Below, piece by piece: positions 1-7,833 of a DNA stretch of 64,000 nucleotides (the stretch's first letter is position 1; each line of letters begins with the position of its first letter). A program made the translations under genes and the position numbers. The stretch spans positions 1-64,000 of the forward strand of contig DASPIW010000029.1 in the NCBI GenBank assembly GCA_035628915.1, given 5' to 3'. Below the pieces are notes generated by a model. The model searched no databases, was not told the DNA's origin, and saw only the letters and a list, made by a program, of their open reading frames with translations. This stretch comes from JARBUG01 sp035628915. GTDB lineage: Bacteria > Bacillota > Sulfobacillia > Symbiobacteriales > Symbiobacteriaceae.

Positions 1-57
1 ATGTCTTAAGCACGCCGCCAGCGTTCGTCCTGAGCCAGGATCAAACTCTCCGAAGAA
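1..57 (-). rRNA. rrs: 16S ribosomal RNA, 5' end only
   Basis: The reverse complement holds the universal 16S 5' segment, including AGAGTTTGATCCTGGCTCAG followed by GACGAACGCTGGCGGCGTGC. Only about the first 57 bases are inside the window and the gene continues past position 1. The exact 5' end is set by analogy with Bacillus 16S. Confidence 0.97.
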
Positions 58-171
58 AAGTTTGTTTCGGCTCTACTTATCGTTCGTACGACTCGCATAG
101 CTCTTTCTCTCTTACACTGTCTAGTTTTCAAGGTTCGAGGCGCTCACCGCATCAGCGGCTCGCAGGAACGT

Positions 172-402
172 ATTCTAGCAAACCAATCCGCCACCCGTCA
201 ACACACTAGATGTTGCCGTTTACACCAGATCCTGTTCGGTGTAGCGGCGGCGTCATTTAATTTAGCACATCGCACCGTTCGGTGCAAGCACTAAATTACT
301 GGAAAATCCTGCTGCCCTGCAGTTCTGTGCTCGTCCATTTCCAGGCCTTGCACTTCGGGGGCGGCAGAAGGCATTGTAGCACGCGCGCTAATCCGCGTGC
401 AA
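172..402 (-). promoter_or_regulatory. three tandem rRNA promoters
   Basis: Three sigma-A-like promoters point toward the 16S gene. The proximal one is TTGACG (196-201), 18 bp, TAGAAT (172-177). The middle one is TTGCAC (282-287), 17 bp, TAAATT (259-264). The distal one is TTGCAC (397-402), 18 bp, TACAAT (373-378). The 61-463 interval holds no gene; it is the rRNA leader, these promoters and the gltX terminator. Confidence 0.75.
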
Positions 403-428
403 GCCGGGAAATCGTGTAGAAACCGCCT

Positions 429-451
429 GGGCGGAGGAATTTTCTCCGCCC
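429..451 (-). terminator. gltX terminator hairpin
   Basis: GGGCGGAG pairs with CTCCGCCC around an AT-rich loop, 12 bases after the gltX stop. It separates gltX from the rRNA promoters. There is no long T tract. Confidence 0.6.
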
Positions 452-463
452 AAGCCTTGCCAA

Positions 464-1912
464 CTAACAATACTTCTTCATCCGGGCAATGGTCCGCTCC
501 CGACCGATCAACTGGACAATCTCAAACAGCCCGGGGCTGGCCGTACGCCCCGTAATTGCCACGCGAATGGGCTGGATGCTCTCTTTAGGCTTGAGGCCCA
601 TGCCCTCCATGTGACCGCGAATCATCTGCTCGATGGCCTCTTTACTCCACTCCACGGACTGCAGGCCTTCAACCACCGCCCGGAAAAATGGCTTGACGGC
701 CTCGGTCAGGAACTTCCCGGCGGCGCCCTCCTCGACCGTCACCTCGTCCAGCAGGAAGAAGTCGGCATGCTGCGGGACTTCCGCAAGCGTCTGCACTCGC
801 GGCTGTATCTCGGCCATGACGGCCGTGAACCAGTCCCAATCAGCCCGGGCCTTCTCCTCAGTGATCATGCCCGCATCAACCACGAAGGGCAGCGCCAGTT
901 TCGCAAACTCCTCAACCGATTTCTGGCGAATGTACATGCCGTTCATCCAATTGAGCTTTTGGCGGTCAAACACGGAGGGCGCTTTGGTCACCCGGGTGAT
1001 GTCGAAGTCGGCAATGAGCTCCTCTTTCGTAAGGAACTCCCGACCGCTTTCCGCCCCCGGCGGTGTCCAGCCAAGCAGCGCCATGAAGTTCATGAGCGCC
1101 TCGGGCAGGTAGCCCTGCTCACGGTAGTCTCGTACTGCCGCCTCGCCCTTTCGCTTGGACAGCTTGCCCCGATCTTCGTTGGTCATATGCCCGACGTGGC
1201 CGATCTCCGGAATCGGCAGGCCGAGTGCGGAGTAAATGAGCAACTGCGCGGGCGTGTTCGGGATATGGCCCTCGCCGCGCAGGATGTGGGTAATCTTCAT
1301 GGTGACGTCATCGATTACGACGGCGAAGTTATACAGAGGGATCCCACTGGACCGCATGATGATAAAGTCGCCGATAGAGTCGGTCGGAAACTCAATGGGC
1401 CCCCGGACGATGTCATTGTACTTGACCACCTCGCCATGGGGGACGCGGAAACGCAAGACATACGGGCGCCCCTCTGCCTCGAAGGCAGCCTGCTGGTCCG
1501 GCGTCAGGTTTCGGCACCTCCCCTTGTACTGGTAAGGCCGGTTCTGCGCCTGCGCCTCCTTGCGCCCCTCCTCCTCTTCCTCCTTGGTGCAGTAGCACTT
1601 GTAGACATGCCCAGACTCGAGCAATTTCGCCGCGTATTCCCGATACATGTCCAGCCGGTCCATCTGCCGGTAGGGCGGATAGGGGCCGACCTTATCCGGG
1701 CCCTCATCCCAATCCATGCCCAGCCAGGCCAGGTCCTCGTAAATCACTGTCTCCCACTCTGTCTTGGAGCGCTCCCGGTCCGTATCCTCAAACCGGAGGA
1801 TGAACTGGCCGCCGACCTTACGCGCCCACAGCCAGTTAAACAGTGCGGTGTGAACGTTGCCCACATGAATGGGCCCGGTCGGGCTCGGTGCAATGCGTAC
1901 CCGAATGGTCAT
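464..1912 (-). CDS. gltX: glutamyl-tRNA synthetase
   Basis: This class I aminoacyl-tRNA synthetase charges tRNA-Glu in the cytoplasm, and possibly tRNA-Gln if the organism uses the GatCAB route. The 482-residue product has the HIGH-type motif as PSPTGPIHVGN near residues 9-19 and the KMSKS-type motif as KLSKRKGE near residue 251. Length is normal for bacterial GluRS. ATG follows an AAGG-type site. A T-box leader lies directly upstream, so expression should respond to uncharged tRNA-Glu. It is the last gene before the rRNA operon. Discriminating versus non-discriminating specificity cannot be judged here. Confidence 0.97.
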   Translation of the reverse strand: MTIRVRIAPSPTGPIHVGNVHTALFNWLWARKVGGQFILRFEDTDRERSKTEWETVIYEDLAWLGMDWDEGPDKVGPYPPYRQMDRLDMYREYAAKLLESGHVYKCYCTKEEEEEGRKEAQAQNRPYQYKGRCRNLTPDQQAAFEAEGRPYVLRFRVPHGEVVKYNDIVRGPIEFPTDSIGDFIIMRSSGIPLYNFAVVIDDVTMKITHILRGEGHIPNTPAQLLIYSALGLPIPEIGHVGHMTNEDRGKLSKRKGEAAVRDYREQGYLPEALMNFMALLGWTPPGAESGREFLTKEELIADFDITRVTKAPSVFDRQKLNWMNGMYIRQKSVEEFAKLALPFVVDAGMITEEKARADWDWFTAVMAEIQPRVQTLAEVPQHADFFLLDEVTVEEGAAGKFLTEAVKPFFRAVVEGLQSVEWSKEAIEQMIRGHMEGMGLKPKESIQPIRVAITGRTASPGLFEIVQLIGRERTIARMKKYC

Positions 1913-1956
1913 TTCCTTGCAACCCCTCTTTTGAAATCAGTGCGAAATAAAGACAC

Positions 1957-2190
1957 AAAAACTCCCGTCCGGTTAGGGACGGGAGTTCTCCCGCGGTACC
2001 ACCCTAAGTTAGGCCCCAGTGGGCCTCCCTTGGTTCCCGATAACGGTGGAAATCCGTTCGGACCTACTGCCTGCATTCAGTCCGAAGGGCTCGAGGGCCT
2101 GTTCAACAGTGACGGGCACCGGCTTTCACCATTCGCCGGCTCTCTGCGGCTCCGCTGAACTGTTTACTAATCCCTGTCCATGCCAGTGAA
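1957..2190 (-). promoter_or_regulatory. T-box leader of gltX, Glu specifier GAA
   Basis: The minus strand carries the T-box antiterminator core AGGGTGGTACCGCGG (1991-2005) followed by a terminator (1957-1987, ACTCCCGTCC pairing with GGACGGGAGT, then T5). Stem I is recognisable from AGTA, AGAGAG and GGTGAAAGCC elements. AGGG/CCCT and AACAGT/ACTGTT frame an internal loop whose 3' side starts with GAA (2102-2104), a glutamate codon matching the downstream gene. Uncharged tRNA-Glu is inferred to stabilise the antiterminator. Confidence 0.93.
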
Positions 2191-2203
2191 TATGCTTTGC
2201 TGT

Positions 2204-2232
2204 ATTTTACCTTGCCTCTTCAGAAGAATCAA
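2204..2232 (-). promoter_or_regulatory. promoter of the gltX T-box transcript
   Basis: TTGATT (2227-2232), 17 bp spacer, TAAAAT (2204-2209) on the minus strand, ending just before the T-box leader. The -35 box overlaps the bofA stop codon. Confidence 0.6.
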
Positions 2233-2492
2233 CCCAGAATTCGGCGCACCAGCACCAAGCTGATTAACCCTGGCACGCCGAGCACTCCGGTCACCACCGC
2301 CGAAACCGGGTTCAGGGCCACATGGAAGCCGAACGGCCCACCCACGCCATTAAGGACCCAAAGCGCCAGCCCACCGACGATACTGTTCCCCAGAACCCGT
2401 GCCAGCATTTCCAGCTGCCGAGCGAAGACCTGCACGAAAATCAGCACACCGAAGATGCCGACCGCATACCCGAACGCGGTAGTCATGTTCAT
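2229..2492 (-). CDS. bofA: pro-sigma-K processing inhibitor BofA
   Basis: BofA is an integral membrane protein that in Bacillus holds the SpoIVFB protease inactive until engulfment is complete, delaying sigma-K activation in the mother cell. The 87-residue product has a hydrophobic N-terminal segment (about 5-25) and the conserved C-terminal region NSIVGGLALWVLNGVGGPFG followed by a second hydrophobic stretch. It ends the dnaX-ybaB-recR-yaaL-bofA series, the same order as in Bacillus subtilis. Start ATG follows AGGGGTG. This is one of the clearest signs of endospore formation in the window. Confidence 0.9.
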   Translation of the reverse strand: MNMTTAFGYAVGIFGVLIFVQVFARQLEMLARVLGNSIVGGLALWVLNGVGGPFGFHVALNPVSAVVTGVLGVPGLISLVLVRRILG

Positions 2493-2498
2493 CCAGTG

Positions 2499-2747
2499 TC
2501 ACCCCTGGCCGCCTAACTGTCCCGACTGCTCACGCAGCTTGCGCAGGAGGAGTTTGTACCGCTGCTCTGCTGCGATGATGGCGTGGACCGCATGGTCGAC
2601 CAACTCGGGTTCACTCACGCACTGGAAATACTGTTGAGCGGTCACCCAGTCCCGGTGCGCCGCATTCACCTGATGGTGGAGACTCTCCTCTGCCTGCCCC
2701 GGAGCCCTCTCGTGTTTTTCCCGTCGCAACAACCCGGTCAGGTCCAT
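2499..2747 (-). CDS. yaaL: YaaL-type DUF2508 protein
   Basis: A small soluble, charged, largely helical protein of 82 residues. The C-terminal part (PELVDHAVHAIIAAEQRYKL) matches the DUF2508/YaaL pattern. Its position between recR and bofA is where Bacillus carries yaaL. The second ATG (2747) is preferred because GGGGG lies 6 bases before it, whereas the first ATG (2753) abuts the site. The family has no established biochemical role. No cysteines or membrane segments are seen. Confidence 0.8.
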   Translation of the reverse strand: MDLTGLLRREKHERAPGQAEESLHHQVNAAHRDWVTAQQYFQCVSEPELVDHAVHAIIAAEQRYKLLLRKLREQSGQLGGQG

Positions 2748-2826
2748 GTGCATCCCCCTTGGACAAGGTATGCCCGGTGGGCACGTCCGAGCACAGTCTG
2801 CACAGAAACGGCTGACCTCAATCGAA

Positions 2827-2856
2827 AAGGGCGCCGTCAGATCTCACGGCGCCCTT
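2827..2856 (-). terminator. terminator overlapping the recR stop
   Basis: AAGGGCGCCGT pairs with ACGGCGCCCTT around an 8-base loop, followed by TTCG. The 5' arm encodes the last RecR residues. It would end or attenuate transcription of dnaX-ybaB-recR before yaaL-bofA. Confidence 0.7.
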
Positions 2857-3433
2857 CAAAGGCCTTGGCCAGTGTCACTTCATCCGCATACTCCAGGTCG
2901 CCGCCCATGGGCAATCCCCGGGCTATGCGCGTGACTTTCACGCCGAGCGGCTTGATATAGCGGGCAATATACATCGCTGTGGTCTCGCCTTCGGTGTTGG
3001 GGTTCGTACAGAGGATGACCTCCTTGACTTTCCCGTCTCCAAGGCGAGCCATCAGCTCGCGCACGCGGATATCCTCAATGCCTATGCCCTCCATCGGGTT
3101 AAGCGCACCGTGGAGCACATGATAGAGCCCCTTGTACTCCCGCGTCTTCTCCATAGCAACGACATCCCGCGGCTCCTGCACCACGCAGATGGAACTATGG
3201 TCACGTGCTTCATTGCTGCATACGGAACACGGATCCTGGTCCGTTAAGTTGCAGCAGACGGAGCAGTACCTCACCTTGTCCCGGGCTTCTATAATCGATG
3301 CGGCGATTCGGTTGACCGTCTGCTTATCCATGTGCAACAGATGGAATGCCAGGCGTTGGGCTGTCTTGGGTCCAATGCCCGGCAACTTGGTCAGTTCTTC
3401 GATGAGGCGTGCGATGGGCTCCGCGTAGTACAT
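2837..3433 (-). CDS. recR: recombination mediator RecR
   Basis: RecR works with RecO and RecF to load RecA on gapped DNA. The 198-residue product has the N-terminal helix-hairpin-helix region (LPGIGPKTAQRLAFHLL, about 16-32), a four-cysteine zinc module (CSVCCNL...CSVC, about 57-73) and the Toprim region with CVVQEPRDVVAME and NPNTEGE. The start at 3433 is chosen because GGGGGAG sits just upstream; the longer frame up to 3496 has no homologous N-terminus. It lies directly after ybaB, as in many bacteria. Confidence 0.96.
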   Translation of the reverse strand: MYYAEPIARLIEELTKLPGIGPKTAQRLAFHLLHMDKQTVNRIAASIIEARDKVRYCSVCCNLTDQDPCSVCSNEARDHSSICVVQEPRDVVAMEKTREYKGLYHVLHGALNPMEGIGIEDIRVRELMARLGDGKVKEVILCTNPNTEGETTAMYIARYIKPLGVKVTRIARGLPMGGDLEYADEVTLAKAFEGRREI

Positions 3434-3496
3434 ACCTGCTCCCCCACAATCTGAGAGAAGCCCCTCGCCAAGGGCACGAGGGGCATCCACCTGCAA

Positions 3497-3826
3497 TTAG
3501 AACAGACCGGGGATCCGGGGCATGCCGCCGGGCATGACCTTTTTCATTTCGGCCTCGGACATCTCTTCAGCCTTCTTCATGCCATCATTGATAGCCAGCA
3601 GGATCAGGTCCTGCAGCATTTCGATATCTTCGGGATCGACTACGTCCTTGGACAGGGTAATCGACTTAACATGCTTGTCGCCGCTGATCACTACCTTGAC
3701 AGCACCACCGCCGGCAGAACCCTCCACGGTTTTCTGGGCGATCTCCTCCTGAGCCTTCGCCATCTGCTGTTGCATCTTCTGAACTTGCTTGAGCATCTGA
3801 TTCATGTTACCACCGCCTGGAATCAC
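3497..3826 (-). CDS. YbaB/EbfC family nucleoid-associated protein
   Basis: A small DNA-binding dimer often linked to dnaX and recR and thought to help organise the nucleoid. The 109-residue product shows the family core NMNQMLKQVQKMQQQMAKAQ and the DPEDIEMLQDLILLAINDGM region. GTG at 3826 is preferred over ATG at 3805: it is preceded by GGAGGAGGG with 7-base spacing and overlaps the dnaX stop (GTGA), and Bacillus YaaK also has a short extension here. Confidence 0.93.
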   Translation of the reverse strand: MIPGGGNMNQMLKQVQKMQQQMAKAQEEIAQKTVEGSAGGGAVKVVISGDKHVKSITLSKDVVDPEDIEMLQDLILLAINDGMKKAEEMSEAEMKKVMPGGMPRIPGLF

Positions 3827-5475
3827 TTAGAGCCCTCCTCCTCGATGTCGTGAACCAATTCCTTGGGGAATATGCTCCGCGCCATGTCCAGCAGCGTGCG
3901 CTCCGCCTCGGGCGCCGCGGCTCCCGCAGCCGGTGCAGATACTGGGTTCGCCTTTCCGGCCGGGTCGTCCGGACCGACTGCCTGCACTTCCAAGTGGGGG
4001 AAGCCAAGATGCTGCAGGGCTTTCTCGACGATTGCCTTGTCGTCCTTACGCATAAGCAGGCCTACGAACGTATTGTTGGGCGCCACCAGGACCAGCTGGT
4101 TGCCGCGCAGGCGACCGATCCGGGCCTGGGCCAACAGCGGATGGGTGCTGGGCCGCCGCTTCTTGACGAGGCTGAGTACCTCTTCCCAGACCTGTACCAC
4201 CCGTTCGACCCCTTCGCCGGATGGCGCCTGTGACTCCTGGGTTTGCACGGGGGCTGGAGGCTCATCTTGCCGGGCGGCTTCGCTCTGCTGCGCAACCGGC
4301 GCCGCAGCGGGCGTCTCTGGTTGAGCGACCCCCTTGCGCGGGGCCGGCGGCGCAGGCTGGGCGGCTGGAGCTTCCGGCATCTGACCGGAATACAGCCCGC
4401 TAAGCCGTATCAAACCAACCTCCACCAGCAGACGGGGAGAGGACGTGAACCGCAGGTCATTCTCCAACTGCGAAATCAGTTTGATGCCGCCAAGAATCTG
4501 ATCTTGCCGAAGCGTTGCCGCCTGGCTTTTCAGCGATTCAATGGTACCGGCGGGCAGGTCCAGCGTGGTGCCGCCGACGTCTACTTTCAAGAGCAGCAAA
4601 TCCCGCATGTGACCCAGATAGTCGCGAACAAACTGGCGGAGGTCCTTACCCTGCCGCACCAGTTCGTCGAGCAGAATGAGCACGCCGCCTACGTCGCCGC
4701 GGGCGAGGCGGCCGTCAAGCTTGAGGAACTCCTCGAGCGGCGCCGAGCCAAGGACATGGAGTGTGTCGTCAAGGGTAATCTGTCCGCCAACGGCATACGC
4801 CATCACCTGATCCAAAAGCGAAAGGGCATCGCGCATGCCGCCTTCCGCCTGGCGGGCGATCGCCGAAAGCGCATCTTCGCCGGCCTTCAGGTGGTATTTC
4901 TCGCAGACTTCCCGCAGCCGGCTCAAGATCTCCGGCGTTGACAGGCGGTGATACTCGAAGCTTTGGCAGCGAGAAACGATCGTCACCGGCAGCTTATGCT
5001 TTTCCGTGGTGGCCAGGACAAACAATACATGCCCGGGCGGCTCTTCCAGCGTCTTGAGAAGCGCGTTGAAGGCTTGTTCCGTCAGCATGTGCACTTCGTC
5101 GATGATGTAGACCTTGTACTTCAACTCAGCGGGGGCGTACTTCACCTTGTCCCGCAGGTCGCGAATCTCATCGATGCCGCGGTTGGATGCCGCATCTGCC
5201 TCGATGATGTCCATCGTCTCGCCGGACATGATGCTCCGGCAGGCGGAGCATTCGTTGCAGGGCTCGCCGTCCTGCAGGTTGAGGCAGTTGACCGCCTTGG
5301 CCAGAAGGCGCGCGACTGTAGTCTTGCCGGTGCCCCGGGGGCCGGACAGCAAGTAGGCATGATGCATACGCCCATGTATAAGGGCGTTCTTCAGGGTGCG
5401 GGTAATATGCTGCTGGCCGACAACATCGGCAAAGCGCTGCGGGCGGAATTCCCGGTATAGGGCGAGGTGAGCCAC
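3823..5475 (-). CDS. dnaX: DNA polymerase III subunits gamma/tau
   Basis: The clamp-loader ATPase that opens the DnaN ring and couples polymerases at the fork. The 550-residue product has a P-loop GPRGTGKTT (about 45-53), a four-cysteine zinc module (CNECSACRS region), the DEVH Walker B box and the SRC sensor motif. A low-complexity Pro/Ala/Gln linker (about 370-430) precedes the C-terminal tau-like region. GTG at 5475 is chosen over ATG at 5481: AGGAG lies 8 bases before the GTG but only 2 before the ATG, and MAHLALYREFRPQRF matches family N-termini. No slippery heptamer for a programmed frameshift was noticed. Confidence 0.97.
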   Translation of the reverse strand: MAHLALYREFRPQRFADVVGQQHITRTLKNALIHGRMHHAYLLSGPRGTGKTTVARLLAKAVNCLNLQDGEPCNECSACRSIMSGETMDIIEADAASNRGIDEIRDLRDKVKYAPAELKYKVYIIDEVHMLTEQAFNALLKTLEEPPGHVLFVLATTEKHKLPVTIVSRCQSFEYHRLSTPEILSRLREVCEKYHLKAGEDALSAIARQAEGGMRDALSLLDQVMAYAVGGQITLDDTLHVLGSAPLEEFLKLDGRLARGDVGGVLILLDELVRQGKDLRQFVRDYLGHMRDLLLLKVDVGGTTLDLPAGTIESLKSQAATLRQDQILGGIKLISQLENDLRFTSSPRLLVEVGLIRLSGLYSGQMPEAPAAQPAPPAPRKGVAQPETPAAAPVAQQSEAARQDEPPAPVQTQESQAPSGEGVERVVQVWEEVLSLVKKRRPSTHPLLAQARIGRLRGNQLVLVAPNNTFVGLLMRKDDKAIVEKALQHLGFPHLEVQAVGPDDPAGKANPVSAPAAGAAAPEAERTLLDMARSIFPKELVHDIEEEGSK

Positions 5476-5560
5476 TGTCATCTCTCCTGCCGACTTGGAC
5501 TAGCCCTTCACAATTCTACCCCTGGCGGGGGATTCCCTTTCGGATTGCCCCAAGATCAAA

Positions 5561-5590
5561 GTGCAGAGGGGGCTCCCGCCCCCTCCGCAC
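5561..5590 (-). terminator. hairpin between SRP RNA and dnaX
   Basis: GTGCGGAGGGGGC pairs with GCCCCCTCTGCAC around a short loop, then TTTG. It could insulate dnaX from upstream RNA-gene transcription. Confidence 0.5.
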
Positions 5591-5676
5591 CTACCTCCCC
5601 CTGCCTATTGAGCCCCTGTGCGCCACGTCACGGCGGACAAGCCGCCGTGCCCGTGGCGAGTGTAGTTTCCTCACAC

Positions 5677-5705
5677 CAAAAGAGCAGACCCCTGGAGTCT
5701 GCTCT
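5677..5705 (-). terminator. SRP RNA terminator
   Basis: AGAGCAGACTCC pairs with the GGGGTCTGCTCT arm, followed by TTTT. It lies about 10 bases beyond the predicted 3' end of the SRP RNA. Confidence 0.8.
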
Positions 5706-5715
5706 ACATGAGTGT

Positions 5716-5996
5716 GGGAAAGCCGTGCACCCGTCGTCGAACACTGTCTTCCGGGCGGCACCGGCACAGCCTGCTCCGGCCGGAGGCCCCATGGCACAAA
5801 GGTCATGCCGCTTACCGTTGCTCCCTCCCGGGCCTGGCGGGTTTCACGGCACACCAGTTGCCTGTGGCTCAACCATCAACGCTGCTCACGCCGACCAGAT
5901 CCCCACAAGGCATGCCCTCAGACGGGGTTTCCACCCCGCTTTAGCGGATTGTCGGGTTCAGGGCTCCGCTACTGCCCCGTGTAGCACGGCTCTATC
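5716..5996 (-). ncRNA. ffs: large signal recognition particle RNA
   Basis: The Bacillus-type scRNA with an Alu domain, about 280 nt. The helix-8 core CAGGCCCGGGAGGGAGCAAC followed by GGTAAGCGG matches the Ffh-binding loop. Terminal pairing GAGCCGTGC (5') with GCACGGCTT (3') and the 5' segment GTGCTACACGGGGCAGTAGC resemble Bacillus scRNA. Its place between a tRNA-Ser gene and dnaX is also as in Bacillus. Ends are estimated from the closing helix. Confidence 0.92.
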
Positions 5997-6075
5997 AGTA
6001 TATCCGCCCGAGCTGGTTTGCCATACCTAAAAACCCCGGCCGCACTTCGCTGCACGCCGGGGAAACGTATGTAGC

Positions 6076-6166
6076 TGGCGGAGGGGGTGGGATTCGAACC
6101 CACGGTAGGCGATAAGCCTACAGCAGTTTTCGAGACTGCCACCTTCAACCACTCGGACACCCCTCC
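6076..6166 (-). tRNA. tRNA-Ser (CGA)
   Basis: A 91-nt class II tRNA with long variable arm. Acceptor GGAGGGG pairs with CCCCTCC, discriminator G, encoded CCA. The anticodon loop CTCGAAA gives CGA, reading UCG. The T arm GTGGGTTCGAATCCCAC is intact. Confidence 0.97.
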
Positions 6167-6175
6167 GACGACTGG

Positions 6176-6625
6176 TCACTTGCGGCGGGACCGGAAAAAG
6201 TTTTTCATGATCTGGCTGCATTCGTCGGTCAGTACGCCCGCTGTCACTTCCAGGCGGTGGTTCAGGCCTGGATTCTGAACGATCTCCGACAGCTCGCGAT
6301 CGGCCCAGCCCTTGGGATCATCCGTACCGTACACCAGATGGTCCACCCGGCTCTGCACGAGGGCGCCGGCGCACATTGGACACGGCTCCACCGTCACGTA
6401 GAGTGTGCACCCCGACAGGCGCCACCCACCGAGCAACTCTCCCGCCCGGCGGATTGCCAGAATCTCAGCATGGGCAGTCGCATCGTGAGCGCTCTCCCTG
6501 AGATTATGCGTCGCCGCCAAGACGACTCCGTCCCGGACAATCACGCAGCCAATGGGAACTTCGCCTTCGACGGCTGCAGCCTCCGCTTCCCGGAGCGCTT
6601 CCCTCATAAACTCCTCGTGTCTCAT
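6176..6625 (-). CDS. tadA: tRNA-specific adenosine deaminase
   Basis: TadA deaminates A34 of tRNA-Arg(ACG) to inosine using a zinc-activated water. The 149-residue product has the HAE motif (TAHAEILAIR, about 53-62) and PCPMCAG (about 83-89), giving the His/Glu and two Cys ligands of the cytidine/deoxycytidylate deaminase fold. It sits between tRNA-Arg(CCT) and tRNA-Ser(CGA), 9 bases from the latter, and is probably co-transcribed with these tRNAs. ATG follows GGGTGAGGG. Confidence 0.96.
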   Translation of the reverse strand: MRHEEFMREALREAEAAAVEGEVPIGCVIVRDGVVLAATHNLRESAHDATAHAEILAIRRAGELLGGWRLSGCTLYVTVEPCPMCAGALVQSRVDHLVYGTDDPKGWADRELSEIVQNPGLNHRLEVTAGVLTDECSQIMKNFFRSRRK

Positions 6626-6645
6626 TAGCCCTCACCCAAAGGGAA

Positions 6646-6722
6646 TGGCGCGCCCGGACGGGATCGAACCGCCGACCCGCAGTTTAGGAAACTGCTGCTC
6701 TATCCTACTGAGCTACGGGCGC
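6646..6722 (-). tRNA. tRNA-Arg (CCT)
   Basis: A 77-nt tRNA: acceptor GCGCCCG with CGGGCGC, discriminator G and encoded CCA. The anticodon loop TTCCTAA gives CCT, reading AGG. D and T arms are canonical. Confidence 0.97.
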
Positions 6723-6744
6723 CTGTTGTCTTGAACGTAAAGAG

Positions 6745-6773
6745 ATGTTATCACGGCGGAGCCCCTGCGGCAA
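6745..6773 (-). promoter_or_regulatory. promoter of tRNA-Arg/tadA/tRNA-Ser unit
   Basis: TTGCCG (6768-6773), 17 bp, TAACAT (6745-6750) on the minus strand, 22 bp before the tRNA-Arg 5' end. Confidence 0.5.
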
Positions 6774-6874
6774 GTGCGAGAGAGTGGCACTGGTGGGAAA
6801 AAGGCCTTCAAAGAGCGGTAGCCGTTTTCGATACTAGATATAGAGCCTTTTGAAACAAGGTGGTGCAGTCCCGT

Positions 6875-7579
6875 ATGAAGCGTTTTCTTAGCCTTCTGGC
6901 CGTCCTCAGCCTGCTGATTGCGGTCTTCCCGGGCCGGGCCCTGGCCCTCCAGCAACTGCTGCCGGAACTGAGCCACAAGTACTACCCCTTGCGGGACGTC
7001 GTTTTTGTGGATTTCCATAATCCGTATTTCGCCCCGATCGACACCATCGTCGTGAATATGGTCATTCGTGAAGGGACGGGCCGGAACCGCATCGTGGCCA
7101 TCGGGCAGGTGTCGTTGCCACCCACGCTCGTGCTCTCGCCAGGTGAGCATGCAAGCGCCAAAGTACCGATTCGGGCCCGGGTCCTGCGGGATATCCCGGC
7201 GTTGGCGCAGTTTGAGTTCCGCATCACCGGCCGCCAGCTCACCGACGGCAAGGCGCCGCCTGATGTTGTGCTGCAAGACAGCCCGAACGGATCCACGCTC
7301 GAATTCAACCGGGATCCCGACGGCGTGCCCATGGTACTGGGGTTCATCCAACTCAACCCGTCCATTACGACTGAGACGACCGTTACCGTTCAGGCAGCGA
7401 TCCTGACGTTCTATGATTCCGAGCATACGGTCGTGTGGAGCGAGACCATGCCCATTGGCGGACGATTGACGAATAACGACTCATTGATGATCTGGGGCAA
7501 ATTCGATCAGATACGCCGTGATCTCGTGCCCGACCTGTCCTCTGTTGATGTGAAGTTTGTCGTGACGCCCGGCAAATGA
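6875..7579 (+). CDS. secreted protein with Ig-like domain, unknown function
   Basis: No named family is recognised. The 234-residue product has a classic Sec signal peptide (basic MKR, hydrophobic FLSLLAVLSLLIAVF, then GRALA). The rest is beta-rich with repeated patterns of the type seen in FxLYD/CARDB-like Ig domains, such as VVFVDFHNPYFAPIDTIVVN and LSPGEHASAKVPI. No catalytic motif or lipobox is visible. The ATG at 6875 is preferred over GTG at 6860, which overlaps the AAGGTGG site. It is the only plus-strand gene in this tRNA-rich section and is transcribed against its neighbours. A cell-surface or envelope role is only inference. Confidence 0.8.
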   Translation: MKRFLSLLAVLSLLIAVFPGRALALQQLLPELSHKYYPLRDVVFVDFHNPYFAPIDTIVVNMVIREGTGRNRIVAIGQVSLPPTLVLSPGEHASAKVPIRARVLRDIPALAQFEFRITGRQLTDGKAPPDVVLQDSPNGSTLEFNRDPDGVPMVLGFIQLNPSITTETTVTVQAAILTFYDSEHTVVWSETMPIGGRLTNNDSLMIWGKFDQIRRDLVPDLSSVDVKFVVTPGK

Positions 7580-7584
7580 ATGAC

Positions 7585-7615
7585 AACGGGCAGATCCTTG
7601 TCGGATCTGCCCGTT
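7585..7615. terminator. bidirectional hairpin between convergent units
   Basis: AACGGGCAGATCC pairs perfectly with GGATCTGCCCGTT around a 5-base loop, between the secreted-protein gene and the convergent tRNA-Ser(TGA). Confidence 0.65.
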
Positions 7616-7623
7616 GCGCTATG

Positions 7624-7715
<92 letters not shown>

Positions 7716-7791
7716 ATCTGCATGATTGAGTTTACACAAGCCCTTTCATCGATGCAAGGAGAATTCGTGGAAGCAGCCCCGAGATCTGAGA

Positions 7792-7825
7792 ACGGCGCCG
7801 CTCGATCGGTTTCGGGCGGCGCCGT
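7792..7825 (-). terminator. serS terminator
   Basis: ACGGCGCCGC pairs with GCGGCGCCGT around a 14-base loop, just after the serS stop. No clear T tract follows. Confidence 0.6.
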
Positions 7826-7833
7826 CACCTTGC

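Noticed and set aside
611..2158. Long plus-strand open frame (515 codons) opposite gltX and its T-box
   Set aside because: It lies antisense to a clear GluRS and T-box, has no ribosome site, and its product is Arg/Leu/Pro-rich like a shadow frame in GC-rich DNA.
3823..5475. Programmed frameshift producing a short gamma form of DnaX
   Set aside because: No A-AAA-AAG type slippery site with a downstream hairpin was found by eye.
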